From assembly GCF_018333235.1 (NCBI RefSeq), contig NZ_BORP01000002.1, positions 434,001 through 498,000 on the forward strand: a DNA stretch of 64,000 nt. Reading direction: 5' to 3'. The translations under genes and the position numbers were made by a program. Positions 45,047-53,458 of the stretch are shown piece after piece. Position 1 is the stretch's first letter. Each line of letters starts with the position of its first letter. The notes beneath the pieces are model-generated. The model searched no databases. It was not told where the DNA came from and saw only the letters and a program-made list of their open reading frames with translations. This stretch comes from Ornithinibacillus bavariensis (lineage in GTDB: Bacteria > Bacillota > Bacilli > Bacillales > Amphibacillaceae).

Positions 45047-46306
45047 ATGCAATCATTTGTTGATTTTATACAAGGATTTCTAGCATTAGGTGCAACTGTA
45101 ATTCTGCCTGTCGCAATATTCTTACTTGGTTTATTCTTTGGACAAAAGCCAGGGAAAGCATTCCGTTCAGGCTTAACAATTGGGGTAGCTTTTGTTGGTA
45201 TTTTCTTAGTTATTGATTTGTTAACGACTAACTTAGGCCCAGCTGCTCAAGGTATGGTTGATCGTCTAGGAGTGGAATTGAATGTGATTGATGTGGGTTG
45301 GCCTGCAACATCTTCCATTGCGTGGGCTTCTGTTGTAGCTGCATTTATAATTCCACTAGGATTAGTGGTTAACGTTGTCATGCTTTTAACAAAGACAACG
45401 AGAGTAATGAATGTTGATATTTGGAACTACTGGCATTATACATTTATGGCAGCTGTTATTTATGCCATCTCTGGAAGTATTATTCAAGGCTTAATTGCTG
45501 CTGTTCTTTTCCAAATTGTATGTTTGAAAATTGCAGACTGGACGACACCAATGGTTCGTGATTTCTATGAAATGCCTGGTGTATCTGTTGCGACAGGAAG
45601 TACAATATCTTATGCTCCTTTCATTTTTTTAGTAAAAGGTATTCAAAGAATTCCAGGTCTTAAGAATTTAAAAGCAGATGCAGATTCGATTCAGAAGCGT
45701 TTTGGTGTGTTTGGGGATTCTATGGTAATCGGACTAATACTGGGTGCTGCTATCGGTGCATTAGCTGGTTATGATTTTGGTAAGATCATTAATATTGGTA
45801 TGTCAATGGCTGCTGTAATGATTTTGATGCCACGTATGGTTAAGATTTTGATGGAGGGCTTAATGCCAGTATCAGAATCAGCACGTAACTGGTTAAATAA
45901 GAAGTTTGGAGATAGTGATATTACTATCGGTCTAGATGCAGCTGTACTATTAGGACATCCCTCAGTAATCGCTACAGCACTAATTTTGACACCGATTACA
46001 GTTTTAATTGCAGTAATCTTACCTGGTAATAATGTTTTGCCATTCGGTGACTTAGCAACAATTCCATTTGTAATCGCTTTTATCGTTGGTGCTGCTCGTG
46101 GTAATATTATTCACTCTGTTATTGTTGGTACCATTATGATTGCTTTATCTCTTTATATGGCTACTGATATTGCCCCAGTGTTTTCACAAATGGCTACAGA
46201 GGCAAGTATTAAATTACCAGAAGGCTCAGCAATGGTTTCAAGTATTGACCAAGGTGGTAACCTGATTAACTGGGTAATCTGGAGAGTATTCGATTTATTT
46301 AATTAA
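45047..46306 (+). CDS. PTS EIIC, galactitol family
   Basis: A 419-residue permease with about ten hydrophobic segments. LTTNLGPAAQGMVDRLG (about 63) and DIWNYWHYTFMAAVIY (about 124) are typical of GatC. TTAGGAGG precedes the ATG. It moves a hexitol or pentitol. A hairpin follows the gene. Confidence 0.9.
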   Translation: MQSFVDFIQGFLALGATVILPVAIFLLGLFFGQKPGKAFRSGLTIGVAFVGIFLVIDLLTTNLGPAAQGMVDRLGVELNVIDVGWPATSSIAWASVVAAFIIPLGLVVNVVMLLTKTTRVMNVDIWNYWHYTFMAAVIYAISGSIIQGLIAAVLFQIVCLKIADWTTPMVRDFYEMPGVSVATGSTISYAPFIFLVKGIQRIPGLKNLKADADSIQKRFGVFGDSMVIGLILGAAIGALAGYDFGKIINIGMSMAAVMILMPRMVKILMEGLMPVSESARNWLNKKFGDSDITIGLDAAVLLGHPSVIATALILTPITVLIAVILPGNNVLPFGDLATIPFVIAFIVGAARGNIIHSVIVGTIMIALSLYMATDIAPVFSQMATEASIKLPEGSAMVSSIDQGGNLINWVIWRVFDLFN

Positions 46307-46314
46307 TAATGAAG

Positions 46315-46340
46315 AGTGGGGCTAACTGGTTAGTCCCACT
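46315..46340 (+). other. Intercistronic hairpin after the EIIC gene
   Basis: AGTGGGGCTAA pairs with TTAGTCCCACT around CTGG. It lacks a T-run, so it probably affects mRNA stability and allows downstream transcription. Confidence 0.55.
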
Positions 46341-46378
46341 AAATTATTTGGACCTAGTTTCTAAAGGAGGAGACATCA

Positions 46379-47410
46379 ATGAAATCATTAGTCAAAACAG
46401 AATTAGGATTTGGTCATCTTGAGGTACAAGATAAACCTGTACCAACATCTGGTCCAGACCAGGTAAAGATTGAAGTGAAATATGCAGGGATTTGTGGTTC
46501 TGATATCCATACCTATGAAGGACATTATAAAGTTGCTGTTCCAGTGACTTTAGGCCATGAATTTTCTGGTGTGGTTGTAGAAGTTGGCGAGAATGTAACC
46601 GAGTTTAAAGTGGGTGATCGCGTTACTTCAGAAACAACTTTTTATATTTGTGGAGAATGTAACTATTGCCAATCTGGTGATTATAATCTTTGTAACCATC
46701 GTAAAGGACTTGGTTCCCAACAAGATGGTGGCTTTGCAAAGTATTTAATTGCTCGGAAAGAAAGCGTCCACCATTTACCGGAAAATGTTGATTATCAATC
46801 TGCTGCAATGACTGAGCCTTTAGCATGTACACACCATGCAGTTGCAAAAACAGATATAAATCAGGGGGATGTCGTTTTAGTAACTGGTCCTGGTCCAATT
46901 GGACTTCTAGCTGCACAAGTAGCTAAAAGTCATGGTGCAACTGTAATTATTACGGGTTTATCAAATGATAAGGTACGCCTAGATAAAGCAAAGGAAGTTG
47001 GTATTGATTATACAGTCAATACACAGGAGCAAGATCTATCAGAACTAGTAAACAAATTAACAAATGGTTATGGAGTAGATGTTGTACTTGAATGCTCAGG
47101 TGCCGTTCCAGCAGCGAATCAAGCACTAGGCCTTTTGCGTAAAAAAGGACAATATGCACAGGTCGGACTCTTTGCTAAACCAATGGTTGAATTTGATTTG
47201 GACAAAATCATTCAAAAGGAGATTCGTGTGGTAGGTAGTAGAAGTCAAAGACCTGCTGACTGGGAGCCTTCTTTAGCATTGATGGATGAAGGAAAAGTAA
47301 ATGCCAAAGCTCTTGTAACGCATATCTTTGATATTACTGAATGGGATAAGGCATATGAAGCAATTAAAAGCGGTGAGGCTATTAAAGTTTTATTAACACC
47401 AGTAGAATAA
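46379..47410 (+). CDS. Zinc-dependent polyol dehydrogenase
   Basis: A 343-residue medium-chain dehydrogenase. Catalytic zinc: C39 in AGICGSD, H60 and E61 in LGHEFSG. Structural zinc cysteines in CGECNYCQSGDYNLC (about 94-108). NAD motif GPGPIGLLAAQ (about 169). Sorbitol-dehydrogenase-like. In this operon it probably oxidises a polyol phosphate or a polyol. AAAGGAGGAG before the ATG. Confidence 0.9.
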   Translation: MKSLVKTELGFGHLEVQDKPVPTSGPDQVKIEVKYAGICGSDIHTYEGHYKVAVPVTLGHEFSGVVVEVGENVTEFKVGDRVTSETTFYICGECNYCQSGDYNLCNHRKGLGSQQDGGFAKYLIARKESVHHLPENVDYQSAAMTEPLACTHHAVAKTDINQGDVVLVTGPGPIGLLAAQVAKSHGATVIITGLSNDKVRLDKAKEVGIDYTVNTQEQDLSELVNKLTNGYGVDVVLECSGAVPAANQALGLLRKKGQYAQVGLFAKPMVEFDLDKIIQKEIRVVGSRSQRPADWEPSLALMDEGKVNAKALVTHIFDITEWDKAYEAIKSGEAIKVLLTPVE

Positions 47411-47443
47411 TAGAATCTCTATTTTAACGGGGGGGCAGTCAGA

Positions 47444-48115
47444 ATGAATAAAGAAGAATTAATTTCCATTATTGATTATACATTGTTAAAACCAACAGCA
47501 ACGAAAGAAGATATTAAGCTATTTTGTGAAGAAACAATTGAATATGGATTTAAAACAGTATTTGTTAACCCATATTATGTTTCTTATGCTCATCGTTTAT
47601 TGTCTTCACATGGTATTAAGGTAGGGGTTCCAATCGGATTCTCACTAGGTGGAGCAACTACACATGTAAAGGTAGAAGAAACAAAGGAAGCAATTAAAAA
47701 TGGAGCAACTGAAATTGATATGCTCATTAATTTAGGAGCACTTAAATCTGGTGAATATGATGTTGTACGTGATGATATAGCTGCAGTTGTGAAAGCAGCT
47801 AATGGACTAACAACGAAGGTAATCATTGAAACAGCCTTATTATCGGATGATGAAAAAGTAAAAGCTACGGAGTTAATTATGGAGGCTGGAGCTGACTTTG
47901 TAAAGACTGCTACAGGATTTAATGGTGGTGGTGCGACTGAAAAAGATGTAAAACTACTTCACTCTGTCGCTGGAGATAAACTTGGTGTAAAGGCAGCAGG
48001 TGGTATTAAAACCTATGAGGATGCTGTAAAAATTGTCAAAGCCGGTGCAACCCGCATTGGCGCAAGTGGTGCCACTGCAATCATTAACGGTGGAGTATCG
48101 ACATCATCTTACTAA
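47444..48115 (+). CDS. deoC: Deoxyribose-phosphate aldolase
   Basis: A 223-residue class I aldolase. The Schiff-base Lys is in FVKTATGFNGGGAT (about 153), the second Lys in KAAGGIKTYEDA (about 182), and the substrate segment EIDMLINLGALKSGEYD lies near 90. It cleaves 2-deoxyribose 5-phosphate to acetaldehyde and glyceraldehyde 3-phosphate. No nucleoside phosphorylase gene is nearby, so here it may act on a product of the polyol pathway. GGGGGG precedes the ATG. Confidence 0.95.
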   Translation: MNKEELISIIDYTLLKPTATKEDIKLFCEETIEYGFKTVFVNPYYVSYAHRLLSSHGIKVGVPIGFSLGGATTHVKVEETKEAIKNGATEIDMLINLGALKSGEYDVVRDDIAAVVKAANGLTTKVIIETALLSDDEKVKATELIMEAGADFVKTATGFNGGGATEKDVKLLHSVAGDKLGVKAAGGIKTYEDAVKIVKAGATRIGASGATAIINGGVSTSSY

Positions 48116-48203
48116 ATGAAGTGCCAGATATTTCCCCATTTTTATCTGAAATCTTGTCATATAACAAGGAATAATGAAAATTATGGAAGGAAAGTGAACA
48201 ACC

Positions 48204-48362
48204 ATGGTAGATGCTCTTTTAGACTTTATGTTAGGACCTTTACGAGGTATTAGTCAATTTTATATTGAACACCAAATGATTATGAACACAATTGTCATCG
48301 GATTTGCTGTGTATAAAATCTTAAACAATAATAAAAAAACTGAGAAAAAGTCAGCTAGTTAA
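48204..48362 (+). CDS. 52-residue membrane microprotein
   Basis: ATG at 48204, about 90 bp after deoC, preceded by GGAAGGAAAGTG. Residues 1-24 are hydrophobic/amphipathic (VDALLDFMLGPLRGISQFYI), residues about 28-42 a second hydrophobic stretch (IMNTIVIGFAVYKIL), and the tail is Lys-rich. One or two membrane passes with a positive inside tail. It sits in the operon between deoC and the GatD-like gene, in the same direction and with plausible spacing. I know no named family. It may assist the permease or be an unrelated small membrane protein. Confidence 0.65.
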   Translation: MVDALLDFMLGPLRGISQFYIEHQMIMNTIVIGFAVYKILNNNKKTEKKSAS

Positions 48363-48387
48363 CACAACAAAGAAAAGGGTGTTTGTT

Positions 48388-49434
48388 TTGAAGGCTTTAA
48401 ATTTATATGGTGTAGAGGATCTACGATTTGAAGAGAATACACCGAAACCGGTAATCGAAGATGCAAATGATGTTATCATTAGGGTCAAATCTGTTGGAAT
48501 ATGTGGCTCCGACACTTCCCGTTATCGAAAACTTGGTCCTTATGTAGAAGGTATGACATTTGGTCATGAGTTCGCAGGTGAAGTGGTTGAAATAGGTGCT
48601 AATGTGACCAATGTAAAAGTTGGAGATCGTGTTGCGGGTTGTCCAGCATTTGTTTGTGATGAATGTAAAAGCTGTAAAAAAGGCGAGCCTGCTCGCTGTG
48701 AAAAGCTTTCTGTCATTGGTGCATACCGCCCAGGCGCTTATGCAGAATATACGAAACTACCAAATACACATGTCATCCCATTACCCGATAATGTAGATTT
48801 TGATACGGCTGCAATGGTTGAACCATCTGCAGTAGTTGCCCATGGCTTTTATAGAACTACCATTCAGCCAGGTGCTGAAGTAGCTATTATGGGTGTGGGT
48901 AGTATTGGATTACTTGCCATTCAGTGGGCAAAAATATTTGGGGCAAAGAAGGTATATGCTATTGATATCGACAACAACAAACTAGAAATTGCTAAAAAGC
49001 TAGGCGCTGATGTTGCTATCAATTCGTTAGAAAAGCCTGCACATGAACAAATTATGGATTATACAAATGGACAAGGAGTAGATTTAGCTGTAGAGTCAGC
49101 AGGCTCACCGATAACCTCTGCCCAGGTATTTGCATTGCCACGTAAAGGCGGTGAAGTAGTATTTTTGGGTATTCCATATGCAGACATTCATATTGAGCGT
49201 TTCTTCTTTGAAAAAATTGTTCGTAACGAGCTAACCGTCTATGGCTCATGGAATGCTATATCAGCCCCATTTCCGGGAAAAGAATGGAGCACCACCATTC
49301 ATTATATGAGCACAGGACAAATACAGTCAGAACCAATGATTTCTCACCGTCTATCATTAGAAGAAGGACCAGAAGCTTTCCGAAAAATCATCCATCGTGA
49401 AATGGATTCTGTAAAAGTAATTTTCCATCCGTAA
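48388..49434 (+). CDS. Galactitol-1-phosphate 5-dehydrogenase-like (GatD family)
   Basis: A 348-residue zinc dehydrogenase. Catalytic zinc in VGICGSD and FGHEFAGE, structural cysteines in CDECKSCKKGEPARC (about 92-106), NAD motif GVGSIGLLAIQ (about 171). YGSWNAISAPFPGKEW (about 287) resembles the GatD-specific stretch of Escherichia coli. I take the TTG at 48388, eight bases after AAAGGGTG, giving MKALNLYG. It would oxidise the PTS product, galactitol 1-phosphate or a pentitol phosphate, to a keto-sugar phosphate. Last gene of the operon. Confidence 0.88.
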   Translation: MKALNLYGVEDLRFEENTPKPVIEDANDVIIRVKSVGICGSDTSRYRKLGPYVEGMTFGHEFAGEVVEIGANVTNVKVGDRVAGCPAFVCDECKSCKKGEPARCEKLSVIGAYRPGAYAEYTKLPNTHVIPLPDNVDFDTAAMVEPSAVVAHGFYRTTIQPGAEVAIMGVGSIGLLAIQWAKIFGAKKVYAIDIDNNKLEIAKKLGADVAINSLEKPAHEQIMDYTNGQGVDLAVESAGSPITSAQVFALPRKGGEVVFLGIPYADIHIERFFFEKIVRNELTVYGSWNAISAPFPGKEWSTTIHYMSTGQIQSEPMISHRLSLEEGPEAFRKIIHREMDSVKVIFHP

Positions 49435-49510
49435 TCCGAGCTTAGTTTCCATTGTTATTGATAAGATATAGTTAGGATTATTTAATATTAAAATAGATAG
49501 TCATTTATCC

Positions 49511-49539
49511 ATCCAGCATTTATTGCTGGATTTTTTTTT
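49511..49539 (+). terminator. Terminator of the polyol PTS operon
   Basis: ATCCAGCA pairs with TGCTGGAT around a five-base loop, followed by eight or more T. Confidence 0.9.
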
Positions 49540-49976
49540 ATGTAATAACTAGGGTAGTTGTTTTCTAGCAGCTAGTAGATATCAATACTAGTATAGAAAT
49601 CCTTTGTTACGATACAGGATACAAGTTATGTTGCCTAATATTAATCAGTGATTATTCCTGCAAAGCAAGGAATAAGTAATGTATAGTTGGTGACTTCTAG
49701 TAATTGAAGGGATTATGTAAAATATCTTTGTTTAATGGGCAAAGTAAATAGAGGGTTTGACAATAACATTGAAGTTGGCAAACACCGTAATCTCAAGGGT
49801 TTTATTTTATGTTTGTTAAATAATAAAAACCATTGTACCAATCATATCAGTTTACGTTATAATTAGGGATGGTATATTTTACATAGTGATAATGCTAACT
49901 CTGTTTTAGGGAATTTACATGGATATACTTTCATGAACGTATACAATAGAAGGTAATTTACTGAAGGAGGCTATTC
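49540..49976. other. Intergenic stretch with possible promoter
   Basis: About 440 bp. A TATAAT at 49858-49863 without a convincing -35 is the best promoter candidate for the ABC genes. A TTGACA at 49757 has no -10 at the right distance. No RNA or repeat recognised. Confidence 0.4.
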
Positions 49977-51509
49977 ATGCAAAACGTATTCAAAAAACTG
50001 GTACCTATAACCATATTTTTTGCATTGTTTTTAGTAATAAGTGCTTGTTCAACAGGGGATAGTGATAAGAATAAGGATGGATCTAGTAGCCAAGAAATTA
50101 ATATACGAGTGAATAATGATCCTGATTTTCTTGATCCACATATGGCAGAGGCTTCGATTACATTTCAAATGCTTTTAAACATTTTTGATGGCTTAATGGT
50201 TGGGGATACAGATGGTTCACTCAAGCCAGCACTTGCCAAGGATTATTCGATTTCTGACGATGGATTAACGTATACCTTTACAATTCGGGATAATGTGAAA
50301 TTTCATAATGGTGATCCTTTGACAACGGAGGATATCATGTATTCCTTTGAACGCTTAATGGGCAAAGGCTCTGGAAAGCCGTTAACTTCTAATTTTGATA
50401 ATATTGCATCTCTAGAGGCTCCAGATGATAAAACCTTTGTCATTACGTTGAAAGAACCGAATTCAGCGTTTCTATCGTATTTAACTGCACAGGACTCGGC
50501 TATATTACCAAAGAGTAATGATGGGAAACATAATGAGGAGCCAATTGGTACTGGTCCATTTAAATATCAAAGCTATAGTCCACAAAATAATCTCGTATTA
50601 GTAAAAAATAAAGATTACTGGAAAGAAGGACTACCATATTTAGATAAAGTAACGTTTACGTTTCAGCCTGATGATCAGACTGCATTAATGTCTCTCCAGG
50701 CGGGTGAAATGGACTTTGTTTCCGTTGGGGCACATCGAGTTCCAGAGGTTGAAAATAATTTTAAGCTAGAATATCAAAACAGTAATGCTACCTTATTAGT
50801 TGGATTTAATGAAGCAAGAGAACCGTTTAATGATACACGAGTTCGCCAAGCAATTAATTATGCGATTAATAAGGATGATATTATTGAAGCAGTATTTTCT
50901 GGGTACGCAACAAAGATTGGGTCGAATATGAGTCCTGCAATGGGAGCATTTTACGAGGAAGGCCTTGAAAAAATGTATGACCATGACGTCGAAAAGGCGA
51001 AGAACTTATTAAGTGAAGCTGGTTATCCAGATGGATTTGAAACTACTATTTCCATTTCTTCACATGCTGCAATGTATACAGATGTTGCACAGATTGTTGT
51101 GGAAAACTTAAAAGAAATAGGAATAAAAGCAAAAATTGAAGTTGTGGAATGGGGAATATGGCTTGACCGTATTTACAAAGGTAGAGACTATGATATGACC
51201 ATTATAGACTTTACTGGAAAGCTTTCTCCTTATGAAACCATTAAACGTTATCAATCAGAGGATAGTGGTAACTTAGTTCATTTCTCCAACAATGAGTATG
51301 ATGAATTAATGAAAAATGTATTGTTAGAAACAGATGAAAACCGTCAGATTGAGATGTATCATCGTGCACAGGAGATACTTGCTGAAGAAGCAGCTGCAGC
51401 ATTTATCGCTGATTATCAAATCATTTGGGCGATGAATCCTAAAATGGAAGGTTATAAGCTATACCCGTATTTCTTCCATGATTTATCTGAAGTGAAATTG
51501 GTTGACTAG
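49977..51509 (+). CDS. Peptide/nickel-type ABC transporter substrate-binding lipoprotein
   Basis: A 510-residue SBP_bac_5 (DppA/OppA) type protein. Signal peptide with lipobox VISACS (Cys about 24). Family stretches NDPDFLDPHMAEAS (about 45), FTIRDNVKFHNGDPLTTED (about 101) and VRQAINYAINKDDI (about 289). AAGGAGG before the ATG. It would capture short peptides or a related ligand for the two permeases downstream. Confidence 0.92.
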   Translation: MQNVFKKLVPITIFFALFLVISACSTGDSDKNKDGSSSQEINIRVNNDPDFLDPHMAEASITFQMLLNIFDGLMVGDTDGSLKPALAKDYSISDDGLTYTFTIRDNVKFHNGDPLTTEDIMYSFERLMGKGSGKPLTSNFDNIASLEAPDDKTFVITLKEPNSAFLSYLTAQDSAILPKSNDGKHNEEPIGTGPFKYQSYSPQNNLVLVKNKDYWKEGLPYLDKVTFTFQPDDQTALMSLQAGEMDFVSVGAHRVPEVENNFKLEYQNSNATLLVGFNEAREPFNDTRVRQAINYAINKDDIIEAVFSGYATKIGSNMSPAMGAFYEEGLEKMYDHDVEKAKNLLSEAGYPDGFETTISISSHAAMYTDVAQIVVENLKEIGIKAKIEVVEWGIWLDRIYKGRDYDMTIIDFTGKLSPYETIKRYQSEDSGNLVHFSNNEYDELMKNVLLETDENRQIEMYHRAQEILAEEAAAAFIADYQIIWAMNPKMEGYKLYPYFFHDLSEVKLVD

Positions 51510-51524
51510 AAGGGATTGGCTGGC

Positions 51525-52463
51525 ATGGCCTATTTTATTCGAAGGCTCTTTCTGTTATTTATTACATTAGTGCTTGTATCACTAATAACTTTTGCGGTCT
51601 TTCAAATTATACCTGGTGACCCCATTCGAATTATGCTAGGGCCAGAAGCCGATGAAACGCAAATTGAAACGTTAGAAAAAGAGCTTGGTTTAGATCAGCC
51701 CCTCCATATCCAGTACGTAGACTGGGTTGGTGGGGCAATTACTGGTGATTTTGGAAAATCTATTCGTTTTTCTCGTCCAGTTTCCGACTTAATTTATGAC
51801 CGAATACCAATAACATTTTCTCTTGCAGTGTTATCTGTCATTCTAGTGGTAATAATAGCCATTCCACTTGGCATATATGTTGCTAAAAAGCCTAATTCAT
51901 TGATGGACTATGCTCTTTCGACAGTAACTCAAGTGGGAATGGCAATCCCATCCTTTTGGTTAGGAATGTTATTAATCCTATATCTAGGGATGACATTTTC
52001 ATTTTTTCAGATTAGTGGCTATGTACCATGGTCGGAGAGTATCTTGGGAGCGCTTGGAACCTTAATATTGCCAGCACTTACTATTGCTATTCCACAAATT
52101 GCCGTTTCTTTTCGATATATTCGTACCTCTGTACTAGAGCAAATGCAGCGTGACTATGTTCGTACCGCCCGTAGTAAAGGAATGCGGGAAGGTTCCTTGA
52201 TGTATCGGCATGTACTACGGAATGCAATGATCCCAATTTTAACGGTCTTTGGCCTAATCTTTGCTGAAGTAGTTGCAGGTACGATTATTGTAGAACAAGT
52301 ATTTGGCCTACCTGGTCTTGGTAGTCTATTAATAACGGCAATTAGTTATCGTGATTTTCCATTAGTACAGGGGATTGTCATGTATATTACCTTGATTGTC
52401 GTCTTCATTAACTTTATTATTGATATTTTATATTCTATTATAGATCCTCGTATACGACTATAG
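51525..52463 (+). CDS. Peptide-type ABC transporter permease (DppB family)
   Basis: A 312-residue permease with six hydrophobic segments. The EAA-type loop appears as YVRTARSKGMREGSLMYRHVL (about 208-228) and the N-terminal FQIIPGDPIRIMLGPEA is typical. I take the ATG at 51525; a TTG at 51516 overlaps the AGAAGGG site. Confidence 0.92.
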   Translation: MAYFIRRLFLLFITLVLVSLITFAVFQIIPGDPIRIMLGPEADETQIETLEKELGLDQPLHIQYVDWVGGAITGDFGKSIRFSRPVSDLIYDRIPITFSLAVLSVILVVIIAIPLGIYVAKKPNSLMDYALSTVTQVGMAIPSFWLGMLLILYLGMTFSFFQISGYVPWSESILGALGTLILPALTIAIPQIAVSFRYIRTSVLEQMQRDYVRTARSKGMREGSLMYRHVLRNAMIPILTVFGLIFAEVVAGTIIVEQVFGLPGLGSLLITAISYRDFPLVQGIVMYITLIVVFINFIIDILYSIIDPRIRL

Positions 52464-52480
52464 CTAGGAGGTGGACCCGT

Positions 52481-53308
52481 ATGAAACGATTACGAAATGT
52501 TGGAAAACATATTAATCTATTACTCGGTGGGGCAATCCTAGTTTTTTTTCTAGTGATGATGACGGTTAGTTTCTTCTATACGCCATATGGTGTAGAGGAG
52601 ATGGATATTCCGAACAAATTGCAGTCACCAAGTGCTGCTCACTTGCTTGGTACAGATGAATTTGGCAGGGATATTTTTAGTCGAATGATGAAAGGAACAC
52701 AGACAGCATTTTTTGTTGGAATTGTTGCAGTAGGAATTGGCCTTGTTGTCGGTACGATAGTTGGTGGTATTTCTGGTTATCTTGGGGGCTGGGTCGATGA
52801 AATTATTATGCGGGTTATCGATGCATTAATGGCATTTCCAGGAATTATTCTCGCACTAATGCTTGTGGCAGTATTTGGTTCAGGAATGTGGAATACGGCG
52901 ATTGCTCTTGGGTTAATGGCTATTCCAGGTATTGCTAGAATTGCACGTAGTGGATTTCTGCAGACAAAGGAGCAGGATTTTGTGTTGGCTGCCAAAGCGA
53001 TGGGAATAAAGCCTATTACCATTATGTTTCGCCACATATTACCTAATGTATCCTCACCATTGATTGTTGCAGCTTCGATAGCTTTCGCAGTAGCAATTTT
53101 AGCTGAGGCAGGTCTTAGTTATTTAGGCCTTGGTGTACAGCCACCTGATCCAAGCTGGGGAAGGATGCTTAAGGATTCACAGCCCTACTTAGTAAGTGCT
53201 CCGTGGTATACTTATGCGCCAGGGGTAGCTATTACGTTAGTTGTGCTAGGTTTTTATATGTTGAGTAATGCAATCAGTGAGATTAGTGATCCTAGAATGA
53301 GGGATTAA
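52481..53308 (+). CDS. Peptide-type ABC transporter permease (DppC family)
   Basis: A 275-residue permease. HLLGTDEFGRDIFSRMM (about 51) is the DppC signature and FVLAAKAMGIKPITIMFRHILPN (about 167) the ATPase-contacting loop. AGGAGGTG before the ATG. A terminator follows directly: no DppD or DppF ATPase gene is present, so the importer must borrow ATPases from another locus. Confidence 0.92.
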   Translation: MKRLRNVGKHINLLLGGAILVFFLVMMTVSFFYTPYGVEEMDIPNKLQSPSAAHLLGTDEFGRDIFSRMMKGTQTAFFVGIVAVGIGLVVGTIVGGISGYLGGWVDEIIMRVIDALMAFPGIILALMLVAVFGSGMWNTAIALGLMAIPGIARIARSGFLQTKEQDFVLAAKAMGIKPITIMFRHILPNVSSPLIVAASIAFAVAILAEAGLSYLGLGVQPPDPSWGRMLKDSQPYLVSAPWYTYAPGVAITLVVLGFYMLSNAISEISDPRMRD

Positions 53309-53325
53309 TGAAATATATATAGATA

Positions 53326-53373
53326 GGGAATAGCACTTATGAGAGAGTTTCATGAAGGTGCTATTCCCTTTAT
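53326..53373 (+). terminator. Terminator of the peptide ABC operon
   Basis: GGGAATAGCACTT (53326-53338) pairs with AAGGTGCTATTCCC (53355-53368), followed by a short T-run. Confidence 0.8.
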
Positions 53374-53404
53374 TCATTTAGAAAACATTTTCCCAAGTAA
53401 TAGC

Positions 53405-53427
53405 TAGCATTGCTCCAACCAATGCTA
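53405..53427 (-). terminator. Hairpin after the glycerophosphodiesterase gene
   Basis: TAGCATTG pairs with CAATGCTA around seven bases. Poor T-run on the minus strand, so termination is uncertain. Confidence 0.35.
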
Positions 53428-53458
53428 AGTAATCACATGTAATCCTAAGCGTAATGAA

